This document shows, piece by piece, positions 17,901-26,900 of a stretch of 54,104 nucleotides of DNA (the stretch's first letter is position 1; every line of letters starts with the position of its first letter). The translations under genes were made by a program, and so were the position numbers. Below the pieces are notes generated by a model. The model saw nothing but the letters and a program-made list of their open reading frames with translations, searched no databases and was not told where the DNA came from. The stretch is from positions 1 through 54,104 of IMG/VR virus record IMGVR_UViG_3300025168_000116. One strand, 5' to 3'. The DNA is from a virus.

Positions 17901-18469
17901 GAGTAGAAGAAGCTTTAACGTATAGTGGAGTATATAGAGAAACCAGTGGTATTAATAATCTAAACGAGTTTAATTTATCTTTAGCTAATTTTAAATATTT
18001 AGATAAGTCATTTGCATCTATACAAAAAATAAAAGCAAGAGACACAGACTTAGTTGTCTTTCAAGAAGATAAAGTTTCTAAAATATTATACGGTAAAAAT
18101 TTACTATCAGATTCTGTTGGAGGAGGTAATATAGCTAGTATACCTCAAGTTTTAGGAACACAAGTTTCTTTTGCTGGAGAGTATGGTATTAGTCAAAACC
18201 CTGAAAGCTTTGCTCAGTGGGGTAATAACATGTACTTTACTGACGAGTATAGAGGATCTGTATGTAGGTTAGCTGGTAATGGTATATTTGAAATATCATC
18301 TTTTGGGATGAGTAGTTTTTTTAGAGACTTATTTATAGATGAATCAGGCAAACAAAAAATTGGTGGTTACGATCCATTTAAAAACAAGTATGTTTTAACA
18401 GCTAGAGATGCAAGCTCATCAATAGTTATTGATTTTGAAATAATAGATAAAGATCCACAAGGAGGTTAA
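14996..18469 (+). CDS. Tail nozzle/stabilisation-type protein
   Basis: A 1157-residue beta-rich protein. The N-terminus MKITNGFTQGKMNKDLDERL, followed by a GQYRDALNI motif, is a hallmark I associate with the tail tubular B/nozzle protein of Bacteroidetes podoviruses. Many short repeated beta segments (DIYWMVSGTEFDYVFRY, RDTDLVVFQEDKVSKILYGK) suggest a propeller-type platform, with an acidic insertion near 740-760 and Trp-rich WQEWQEWISPRQ. It overlaps the previous gene by 4 bases. It would form the central tube of the short tail. Confidence 0.78.
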   Translation: MKITNGFTQGKMNKDLDERLLPKGQYRDALNIEVNNSNGAGVGALENIKGNTKTSSYSFPSEESNLVTIGSISNESTNDIYWMVSGTEFDYVFRYNSSTNLTTALLKDTKGRVLNFNSSFLINGINIIDDLLFWTDDKNPPRRLNVTRVYAADGFVEDDISVIVKPPLNAPTVSLGNSSGPDNNKENNIEDKFIQFSYRYRYENDEYSAMSPFSALAFTPDVFNYDYGDAELTSMINKFNEVTITFNTGSERVKDVQILFRDTLDNTVHVIEKLDKSWYASNENWQDNTNQTIKFSNNKIFSVLPPDEVTRLFDNVPLKAKAQDIIGSRLLYGNYVQFFDIIDSDFIDITPNFTLEYNLSKNVNFPLRTFKSNRDYEVGLAYLDDYGRMTTVLTSSENTVHIPPKSSVTANNLRLTISNEAPQFATKYRIFIKQNKGVYYSIFPLYYYIDGVFRWFKISESDVDKVKVGDYISAKIFKSEPIEEAENFKVIEVSVKEKDFLNNDELGGLYFKIKIESGSTLFDGSDIFQANFNTQGIGSNNNNNKSQPYITPVGTVLFGQGVIDIPVFYGKSATRNRLDLIPFSSGANSVPTGSNVIDARYKILMEDSNTFSVYVFSSSGYVLHPSSLLHSVDIPPNKQVVLLDGYVLTPVTYFKFEFTSGYTKGDYWVINVNTDQGLTIGRTMTRWATGGYLGNAFAIVPENSWSPDINAQVSFPQPGYFTQDRPILPGARIRLRIKDQEDYEEDEEEMAVWQEWQEWISPRQYANLQEWFWESGAYRTFKHLNQKEENIRWDNVFFRRGYGRTNVSSNSNDGITNQINQSNISTTTLSTKPIWMIIRGTGQSADGTNVNKRPVIKVDFQVVQQTSLNTFETEGKMNLEDVFYETNLTLDITTDSDGKKVHSGTQQNQILGSNGAIVDLNDFTENANFNAYCFGNGVESMVIREDWNGRHLKYSPRANSTYDDYQQERVEEALTYSGVYRETSGINNLNEFNLSLANFKYLDKSFASIQKIKARDTDLVVFQEDKVSKILYGKNLLSDSVGGGNIASIPQVLGTQVSFAGEYGISQNPESFAQWGNNMYFTDEYRGSVCRLAGNGIFEISSFGMSSFFRDLFIDESGKQKIGGYDPFKNKYVLTARDASSSIVIDFEIIDKDPQGG

Positions 18470-18472
18470 ACA

Positions 18473-20461
18473 ATGAGTAAACTAACATTCCCATCTATAG
18501 AATTTACAAGTGAGTTGTCAGTAAGGTCTAACTCTACATGGACTATTGGACTGCAAGATTTAGGCAGTGGGGTTAATATAGTTAAAATAAACGATGTACT
18601 TATAGGGTCTGGAACCTATCAAGGGTCTGGAGATGAAAGGGTTCGTATTACTTTTCTAGCTAACTCAACAGGTTCTAACAGGTCTGTACAATTAAATTTA
18701 ATTTCTACTACAACAAGTATTATTACTTTGACACAAGCAAAAAGTATAAGTCTAACAAGAATTGTAGCTGTAGTAAATAACAATGAAGATAATGGTAATA
18801 CCGCTACTCAAGCTTATGACTTTACTAGTAACACAGGTTCTGATATACAATTTACTAACACAGTGTTTGACGATAACAATACCTGTCTTTACAATTTATA
18901 CTCGAACTACGAAGGGTTTGAATCCGTTCCTTCAGATGGAGATACAATACAAATGAAAGCTTATGAAGCTGGAACATCAACCCAGCAACCTTTCTCTTCA
19001 TCTTTAGGTAATAGAATGCTTAATCTTGTTAGTAACACTTTGTATGGTCCTGAAGATATTACTACAATGCTTTCTTTAGCAACTAATGTTACTCCCACCT
19101 TATCAGCTGGTGTGTACACTTCTAGCTTTACTTATACTAGAGGGTCAAATAAGTATTTGTATTTGTTGTATGACTATAAGAATAACATAACTGCTGCTGG
19201 AGCTACAGTGTCAATGGCTGCTGGTGTAACTAATGGTACTACTACTAATATGAAGATTGACTTTACCGCTAATGCTGGTAACGTTAGACTGGATTACGAT
19301 GCTAATTCCACAGCTAATACTTTTATATTAAAACAAAATAACATAGAAATATTCAATTCAGGTTCTGTAACTGGAGCAGGTATAATTACTTTTTTGAAAA
19401 CAAGCAACACGTCAAACGTTTATGACTTGCAAGTATTAAGTACTGGGGTAGATGACGGATGGTCTATAGTTCCTAATTTATCTACATTAACATCCTTTAG
19501 TATAGATACTACAGGAACTACGTTAGCTAATGTTTGTGCTAATACAGCAAGCAATACTAAGTATCATAATGGTTCTGCTGCTTTACCTATTGTAGGAGAT
19601 GTAGTTTACGAAAACCCAACAGGTACATCTTTATTTGATGGTGGAAACACCTTTCATAAAGTATCTACTAATGATTATGCTTTAATTAATTCAAGTGGTA
19701 TAGTTGTTATTTTTGGAAATTGCACTACATGTTCTGAAACTGCTATCCCTGTTATTAATACTACTTCATTAACAATTACACAAGGAGATAGTATAAATTT
19801 ACAACTAGATGTAACAAACAACCCTGAAGATTTCAACATAATATCATCTTGCAATAGTTATAGTCTATTAGGAGGAACTAAAGGAGCTGTGTTTACCATA
19901 ACTGACTGTGATAGCGGATCAAGTTTAAATGTAACTGTTGCATCAGAAAGCTCATCAAATGTTTGTTCTTCTTCTTCACCTGTATTGGTTAGTGGAACAG
20001 GGACCTTTGCATCTCTTGGAGTTTGTGGAATAGAAGCTTTGCCAAATGGTATTAGTTTAGATACTTCTACTGGAGTATTAAGTGGTTCTATAAATATAAC
20101 AGGAATTTATACTTTTAACATAACAGCAACTAATTGCTTTGGAACGAGTGCTAGCACTGCTATAACTTTAATAGTTAATCCTGACACAATTTTGAGAAGA
20201 TATAATATGGATATATCAAATCCATCTAACACAAGTACTTTAGCGTGTGCTGTTACTCCTTCATATGCTCAGATGTATCACAATGGTGCAAAAGATTATC
20301 CAGAAGTCAATGATTTTATTTATACTTTTGTAGAGACTAAACAAGTTATTTACAATGGAGGTTATAAATATTACATTACTGACGAGTTAACTGGAGGTAA
20401 GAATAATATATTAAGAATAGATAGTGTAGGTCAAGTAGTAGAAAAAGTAGTTTGCCCCTAA
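18473..20461 (+). CDS. Ig-like tail/fibre protein
   Basis: A 662-residue Ser/Thr/Asn-rich beta protein starting three bases after the nozzle gene stop. Residues about 425-570 form a putative Ig (He_PIG-like) module: LPNGISLDTSTGVLSGSI followed by TGIYTFNITATNCFG. Two Cys-containing elements with a KYHNGSAALP / MYHNGAKDYP motif (about 365 and 600) look like a repeated surface domain. No enzymatic motif is visible. Probably part of the virion surface or tail fibre. Confidence 0.72.
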   Translation: MSKLTFPSIEFTSELSVRSNSTWTIGLQDLGSGVNIVKINDVLIGSGTYQGSGDERVRITFLANSTGSNRSVQLNLISTTTSIITLTQAKSISLTRIVAVVNNNEDNGNTATQAYDFTSNTGSDIQFTNTVFDDNNTCLYNLYSNYEGFESVPSDGDTIQMKAYEAGTSTQQPFSSSLGNRMLNLVSNTLYGPEDITTMLSLATNVTPTLSAGVYTSSFTYTRGSNKYLYLLYDYKNNITAAGATVSMAAGVTNGTTTNMKIDFTANAGNVRLDYDANSTANTFILKQNNIEIFNSGSVTGAGIITFLKTSNTSNVYDLQVLSTGVDDGWSIVPNLSTLTSFSIDTTGTTLANVCANTASNTKYHNGSAALPIVGDVVYENPTGTSLFDGGNTFHKVSTNDYALINSSGIVVIFGNCTTCSETAIPVINTTSLTITQGDSINLQLDVTNNPEDFNIISSCNSYSLLGGTKGAVFTITDCDSGSSLNVTVASESSSNVCSSSSPVLVSGTGTFASLGVCGIEALPNGISLDTSTGVLSGSINITGIYTFNITATNCFGTSASTAITLIVNPDTILRRYNMDISNPSNTSTLACAVTPSYAQMYHNGAKDYPEVNDFIYTFVETKQVIYNGGYKYYITDELTGGKNNILRIDSVGQVVEKVVCP

Positions 20462-20470
20462 ATAAAAAAT

Positions 20471-21211
20471 ATGCCTAGTTATACCTTAACATTTTCAGAT
20501 ACAGATCAAGGTTGGACATCGTTTCATTCCTTTATTCCAGAAAATATGGTGTTTATGGATAATAACTACTATACATTTAAAGGAGGTGAGTTATACAAGC
20601 ATTACTCTAACAATACAAGAAACCAATATTATGGGGGAGCTGCTGCAACTTCTACAGTAACATCTGTTTTAAATGATGCACCTACCGAAGCTAAGATGTT
20701 TAAGACGGTACAATTAAATAGTAATAGAGCGTGGAGTACTGATATAACAACAGATATGACTACTGGTTTTATTGACTCTACTGCTTACACTTTGAAAGAA
20801 GGTGACTACTATGCTTATATAAAAAGAGTTGCTGGTAATACAGACTTAAGTTTAATGTCAGCGCAAGGTGTGGGTGAAGTAACAAGCGTAGCTGGAACAT
20901 CTCCAGGTAGTTTAACACTTACATTTAATTTTGATATAGGTAGTATAATTGCAGTTGGAGATAAATTATATAGAGATAACTCAGGTATTGAACTTATAGG
21001 AACTATAACTGGTTTAACTAATACCACAATTACTGTAGCTGTTTCTTCAATTACTCCTGTTGCTGGTAATTTTATACTGTATTTAAAAGACGCACAGGCT
21101 GAATCATATGGATCAAGAGGGTATTATATGGAATTAAAACTTACCTATGCAGGTACGGATGGTGTTGAATTGTTTTCAATAGACAGTGAGATATTTAAAA
21201 GTTTTCCTTAA
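20471..21211 (+). CDS. Hypothetical virion protein after the Ig-like fibre
   Basis: A 246-residue beta-rich protein beginning MPSYTLTFSDTDQGWTSFHS, then FIPENMVFMDNNYYTFKGGELY. That opening (a protein describing its own folded strand rich in Trp/Phe/Tyr) is common in short tail proteins of Bacteroidetes phages, but I cannot name a family. Middle repeats of Gly/Thr with INGLT-type strands suggest beta-sandwiches. It ends the connector/tail operon; the next gene has its own promoter. Confidence 0.7.
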   Translation: MPSYTLTFSDTDQGWTSFHSFIPENMVFMDNNYYTFKGGELYKHYSNNTRNQYYGGAAATSTVTSVLNDAPTEAKMFKTVQLNSNRAWSTDITTDMTTGFIDSTAYTLKEGDYYAYIKRVAGNTDLSLMSAQGVGEVTSVAGTSPGSLTLTFNFDIGSIIAVGDKLYRDNSGIELIGTITGLTNTTITVAVSSITPVAGNFILYLKDAQAESYGSRGYYMELKLTYAGTDGVELFSIDSEIFKSFP

Positions 21212-21216
21212 ATTAG

Positions 21217-21224
21217 TATCTTTG
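21217..21224 (+). promoter_or_regulatory. -7 box TATCTTTG before the internal virion protein genes
   Basis: It begins 5 bases after the preceding stop and ends 15 bases before the ATG at 21240. It likely drives 21240-30504. Confidence 0.65.
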
Positions 21225-21239
21225 TAACAAACACAAGAA

Positions 21240-22256
21240 ATGGATTATATTATAGAAATATTTAGTGTTGTATTTAATTTAATGTTCCCTGAAAATGACG
21301 GAACATATACAATGGCTATTGAACCTGCTACAGCTATATTAATAGGAGTAGGAGTATCTAGCTTACTTTCTGGAGGTCAAATGATAGGTGGTAGCAGAAA
21401 AAAAAGAAAAGCTGAACAAGCTCAAGCTAAAGCTACGGCAGATTATGAAAATAAACTTAGAAACATAGAATTTGTTAACAAACTAAAAGCATTGCAAGTT
21501 CCTACAATGGGAGCTGAATTAAGAGAAAGAGGTATAGCAAGAGCTACTACTGGTGCTATAGAAGCAACGCAGGAGGCTGGAGCTGAAGCTGTTTTAGGTG
21601 GTGTTCCTAGAGTAGTTACCGCTGCTGATGCACAATCTGCTGAGATAGCAGCTCAACTAGACCAAATGGCAGTGAGACGTGATGAAGCGGTATTAAGAGA
21701 AGAACAAAGAATAGCTGATCAAAGAGTTGGTATAGAAGGACAAATAGCAGGAATAGATTTAATGAGAGCTCAAGGAGCTGGACAAGCAGCAGCTGATGCT
21801 CAAGCACAATTTAATGCTGGTGCTATGGGGTTAGCACAAACTGGCACTAGTATGGCAGTTGCGGGTCTTCAAGCTCAAAACCCTTATGGTAAACAGCCCC
21901 CAACTAGTCCAATCAACACTACAGGTGGTGTAGCACCTAAAATGTCGCTTGGTGTAAACACTAATTTATCTCCAGGTAATGCCTTAAATCAAGCTGGAGT
22001 GAGTAGCTTCTTCACTAATTTTAGAACACCTAATCTACAATTACAAGGATTACAACCTACACCTCCGTTATCTTTAACTTCTGCTAGTCCTTATTCAGGG
22101 TTACAATCTCAACAACCTGATTTTATACCGTCTTCAACGGCTGGAGTAAGGTTTCCTTCACCATCAACAGCTATAGGACTACAGATACCAACAACATCTT
22201 CAGTAACAGGAGGTCCAGTTTTAGATTATACTTATAATCCATATTTACAACAATAA
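21240..22256 (+). CDS. Internal virion (ejection) protein, small
   Basis: A 338-residue protein. An N-terminal hydrophobic stretch (TAILIGVGVSSLLSGGQMIG) is followed by a long Ala/Gln/Glu-rich helix (residues about 55-190), then a Pro/Ser/Gln-rich C-terminus. This matches the style of T7 gp14-like ejection proteins, which enter the host envelope with the DNA. A second in-frame start, MAIEPATAILIG (21312), follows 24 codons later and could be the true start; the first is kept because it fits the promoter spacing. Confidence 0.72.
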   Translation: MDYIIEIFSVVFNLMFPENDGTYTMAIEPATAILIGVGVSSLLSGGQMIGGSRKKRKAEQAQAKATADYENKLRNIEFVNKLKALQVPTMGAELRERGIARATTGAIEATQEAGAEAVLGGVPRVVTAADAQSAEIAAQLDQMAVRRDEAVLREEQRIADQRVGIEGQIAGIDLMRAQGAGQAAADAQAQFNAGAMGLAQTGTSMAVAGLQAQNPYGKQPPTSPINTTGGVAPKMSLGVNTNLSPGNALNQAGVSSFFTNFRTPNLQLQGLQPTPPLSLTSASPYSGLQSQQPDFIPSSTAGVRFPSPSTAIGLQIPTTSSVTGGPVLDYTYNPYLQQ

Positions 22257-22268
22257 TCAAAAAATATT

Positions 22269-23981
22269 ATGGCAGAATACGCAGGTTATGTAAAGAGAGG
22301 AACTCCAATAAATTGGGGAACTGTTGCTAATGATTTAGTTGAAAAGATAGGTAATGTAGAAAAGGAACAGGCTGCATTTAGAGACAAGTATGATTCTATA
22401 GCAGCTAAGACATCAGCAGAAATAGGTAAGTATGAGGCTGGTCAATCTCCACAGTTAAATGACTTAGCTTATAATATGATAGCAGATGGAAGAACTACAC
22501 TGTCTGCACTACACGAAAAATTAAAAAGAAGAGAGATTAGTCCAGACGCTTTTAACAGAGCAGCTATGTCAATGCAAACTCAAAACCAAGAGTTTAAAAC
22601 TATGTTAGGTACGTACAACGCTAATGTAGCTGATCTTGAAAAAGGAATAAGTGATGGTACATTAAGTAGTTTATCTGACTTTCAATTAGATGTGTATCAG
22701 GATATTTCTGACTTAAGTAATAAAAAATTTCAATGGGCTTCTAACCCAGATGGTATAACTAACTTATACGTTAATACAATAGATAAGGATGGTAATCCTG
22801 TTAAGCAACCAATGTCTTTAAGCTCAATAAGAGATATGGGTAATATGAGATACGAAAAGTATGACATCGACACTAGCTTAGCTAAGTCTATTAAATCTTT
22901 AGGCGTGTATGATCTTAATAATATTTCAGACGCTAGAGATAACCCTCAGTATGAGAAATGGAAAACATCATTAATAAATGACGCTACTATAGGAAACAGA
23001 GCAGCTACTATTCTAGCTGACTACGGTGACTTTGTTCCTTATAAACAAGGTGACGACATACCTGAAGATGAGAGTGGTAATAAGATTGGTATTGAAATGG
23101 TATTAAAACCTAATGGTCAGTACGAACCAAACATTACTCCAGATTTAAGAGACAAAGCTAAAACAATAGTTGACGAAAGTATAGAAGCTAGAGTAGGTAG
23201 AACAGAAACTATAGACTATGAAGGTCAAAGGCTTGAATTAGCAAAAGAAAAAGCTGAAGAACAAAAGAATAAAAAACCACCTTCAAAATTTAAACCAGAA
23301 GATATAGAGGGTTTTAAAACAGCTCATGAAATAACAAGATTAGCTTCTGCAGGAAAAGACTTTACGGGGATGGACACTAAACAATACTTGTTTGAAACAG
23401 AAGGCGACAAAGGTATAAACGTTTATAGTTTAAGTGATGGAGGTACGAAAGGTCAGTTATTAACAAAAAATCCACTGCCTTTTGGAACAGAAAAAACTCA
23501 AAGAGTATTATCAAAATATACTAAAGAGTTTGGTAATAAGCCTCAAGCTAATTGGGATCTTATAAATAAACAGTTAAAAAAAGAAAGTCCTAAAAGCGCT
23601 GGAGATGTACAAGTAAACGTAAAAGAAGTTGCTAAAGTTGTAGAGCCTTTTAAGCCTAGTCAGACACAAACTATCGCTATAGAAAATATATATAGTAATG
23701 ATATGGATGTAACTGGTTATGCTAGTGATAGAAACAAAAGAGCTGCTAGAGAATCATTAACAGAATTTTTGGAGCCTTTAGTTGGTGAAAACAATTTAGT
23801 TATAAGTCTTGCTGATGGTAACAATATTTCTGTAAAAATAAAAGGTCAAGAAATTGGTAAAATGGATTTAAAAGACGGTTCAGAAGATGATCTTAAAAAA
23901 ATAATATCAGATGCAGTTAAAAAGTCTAAGGAAGGGACTGAGTTTGCTATAGAAACTGCTTCAGATAATAACTTCGGATAA
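22269..23981 (+). CDS. Internal virion protein, middle
   Basis: A 570-residue protein, helical and charged, second of three genes in the internal-protein block. It opens with MAEYAGYVKRGTPINWGTVA, has a long helical N-terminal half (VEKIGNVEKEQAAFRDKYDS), and a mixed C-terminal part. It ends one base before the next start. The size series 338, 570 and 2173 parallels the gp14/gp15/gp16 triad of T7-like phages; function is inferred from that. Confidence 0.7.
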   Translation: MAEYAGYVKRGTPINWGTVANDLVEKIGNVEKEQAAFRDKYDSIAAKTSAEIGKYEAGQSPQLNDLAYNMIADGRTTLSALHEKLKRREISPDAFNRAAMSMQTQNQEFKTMLGTYNANVADLEKGISDGTLSSLSDFQLDVYQDISDLSNKKFQWASNPDGITNLYVNTIDKDGNPVKQPMSLSSIRDMGNMRYEKYDIDTSLAKSIKSLGVYDLNNISDARDNPQYEKWKTSLINDATIGNRAATILADYGDFVPYKQGDDIPEDESGNKIGIEMVLKPNGQYEPNITPDLRDKAKTIVDESIEARVGRTETIDYEGQRLELAKEKAEEQKNKKPPSKFKPEDIEGFKTAHEITRLASAGKDFTGMDTKQYLFETEGDKGINVYSLSDGGTKGQLLTKNPLPFGTEKTQRVLSKYTKEFGNKPQANWDLINKQLKKESPKSAGDVQVNVKEVAKVVEPFKPSQTQTIAIENIYSNDMDVTGYASDRNKRAARESLTEFLEPLVGENNLVISLADGNNISVKIKGQEIGKMDLKDGSEDDLKKIISDAVKKSKEGTEFAIETASDNNFG

Positions 23982-23982
23982 T

Positions 23983-26900
23983 ATGGATGATAAAAGATTA
24001 AATAACATATGGAGTCATCTTACGGAAGAAAAGTTAACATCTAGTGATTTTGATACTTGGAAAAAAAACTTTACTGAATCTGAAACAATTCAAGAAAATA
24101 TACATTCTCATTTAACGTCAAGACAATTAACCTCTAGTGATATAAATACTTGGAAGAAAAATTTAGGTTTTTTTTTACCCCAAGACAAAGAGGATTTGGT
24201 TTCAAATACAAAGGAAGTTACTATTACTTCGGCATCAGACGAGGTTCAAGCTCCTCAACTTTCGGCATCTTCAAATTCAAGCGAACCTCTTCCAGACGCA
24301 TTTGAGTTTCCTACAACTGTAACACCTGGCATCGTACCGACAAAAGAAAAGGAAGGCATAGTTTCAGATGAGGATTTAGAAAGAATAAAACAAGAAACCG
24401 TAATATCTTTTAAAGATAAAGAAGGTAATATAGTTGGAGAAAGAAAAGGAGGTTTAACAGACAGAGAGGGTAAGTATTATCAAGATAAAAATATAAGTGA
24501 ATTTGGTAGGGGGTTAATGAAAGATGATCGAGACGTTGAAGATATAGAGGCGGATCAAAAAAAATCTGAATTAAAACAAAAAGTAGAAGATGTAGATAAA
24601 TCTATATACGACATAAATTTAGAAATGAGTGGTCTTCTGAATCAACGTATAGGTAAAGAAGTGGTTAAACTAAAACCTAAGCAATTAAAAGGACAAGAGA
24701 AATTAGATTACGAAAAACTATTAAAAAGAAAAGAGCAATCTAAAAAAGACTTAATACAGGCTAAAAAAGATTTTACTGATTATAAACCTAAAGGGTATGA
24801 AGAGGTAAGAATATACGACATATCTACTGGAAAATATGTAGATGGTTTAAATCAAGTCAGTGATGAAGGTAAGAAGTTACTAGAGGAAAGAGATGAAAAA
24901 ATAAATAAATATCAAGGTTCTGACTTAGAATCTTTAAAAGAGTTTAAAAATGAATCCTACTACAGGCTACTAAATATAGCTAAAAGAGTAAAGGATGGTA
25001 AGAATGCGGTAGCAGATGATAGATATACTCTTCAAAAAATAGCAGAAGGAATGGAAAGCTTAATACCGCTTGGAGGTGTTCAGCAATCTTCATTTGTAGA
25101 TGTTGTAGAAATGTTTCCAGATCCTGAAGATAAACAGTTTAAAGAAGGGTTTCCTAATTACACTATTAAAAGTAGTCATCCGCTAGCTCAAGAATATAAC
25201 GCTGCTTTAAATGACTTTTACGCCTTAAACACTGCTGTAGATTTAAATAGAAATCAAGCCTTATCTGGTAGTGAGTATGATAACTCATGGAAAAGTGGTG
25301 CTCAATTCGTTGAAGGATTTGGTCAAATGTTTTATGGTCCTGGAGCTGGTTTTGATTCATATAAAACTTCTGTGAAAAAACCTTTTGTTGATGCAATACA
25401 AAACATTGGATTAGAAGGAGAAGAAGTAGCTAAAATGGAAGAGGCTATTGAAACTACTTGGGGTGAAGAAACAGCGACTATAGGAGGAAACATAGCTGGA
25501 ATGGTAACTCAAATGGCTGGTCCTAATAAGCTTTTAGCGTTAACTAAAATACCTAAACTGCTTCAAGCAGGTAATGTTTTGACTAAAGCTAAGTATGGTA
25601 AATGGGCAGCAGCTCCTTATAGTATATTGCAACATGGTGGTACGGAAGCTGGTAAGTTTTACCTTACTGGAAAGATGTATAACAATGAAGAGTATTACGA
25701 TCCTGAACTTGGTTTTGCTTTTGGAGCTTTAACACCAGTCGCTCAAGCTGGAAGTGTGTTACTTTCAAAAGTTCCTGGAGCTCAAATAATAGATGCTACT
25801 TTAACTAATGCTATGCCTAATATATATAAAGGAGGTAAATATATAGGTAGTAAATCAGCTCAAGCTACTGGGGGGGTTGGTATTGCTTATGGTGCTGAAA
25901 TAGCAGATAAAGTTGTAGCTAAAGGTCATGAACTTGGAGAGTCTTGGGATGAAGTTATATATGGTAAAACAGAAGCTAATCCAGAAGGTGTAGATCCAAT
26001 AAGAAAAGCTTCTACATTATGGGCTGTAATGTTTGCAAGTGGTTTAGCTCAGAAGCCACAGAATAAACCTTTACACGATCAACTTACTAAAGATTTAGTT
26101 GACGCAAAATATAAAGAAGTTAATTCTAAAGTATTAGAAAAAGCAGAGCAAATAGAAAAATCAGGGACTAAAGAAGAAAAATCAGAACTAAAAAAAGCAA
26201 GAGAAAATGCTGACTTTAACGTTCAGCTTAAGGGTATAAAAACTCAAATTGAAGAAATACAAAGATCAGAGTCTGAAGCTGCTAATCAAACAGACGCTTT
26301 AAAGTCTATTATGGATCAGGTAATTAAAAGACCTAAAAAACCCCCAGGAGAACCAGGTGGAGCTGGAGACGTAGTATTAAGTAAAGATCAGCTATCTGCT
26401 TTAGATAAGGCTGGTCCTATTCAACTTAAAAATATGGAGCTGATAATAAAAAAGAGCGTCAAAGGGGGTAGTATAACACCTGAACAAGGCCAATCAGTTA
26501 TCAACGAAATAACAAATGTAAAAAACATATCCAGAAAAATAAATGTAGAGAACACTAATAAAAGTAGTGCAATAGAAGAGTTATATTTAGAAAAACAAAA
26601 GTTAGAGAGTGAATTACCTAGCGAAAGTAATATAATAAACGGAGGTAAAGAAACTGCGAAAGCAGAAGCTAATAAGAAAAGAATAGAAGAAATAGATGGT
26701 GAAATAAAAAAAATAGCAGAAACTCCAGAATCAACTACAGATTTATTAACTGACTTAATAGGAAATCCTAAGAGACAAGAGCAAACAATACGGAACGAAC
26801 AATGGAGAAAAGAAAACCCAGAACTAGTAAAAGAAATTGCTAATAAAACAGACTTAATAAACGGAGAAGGCAAGACTATAGATAAAGCTTTAGAAGAACT

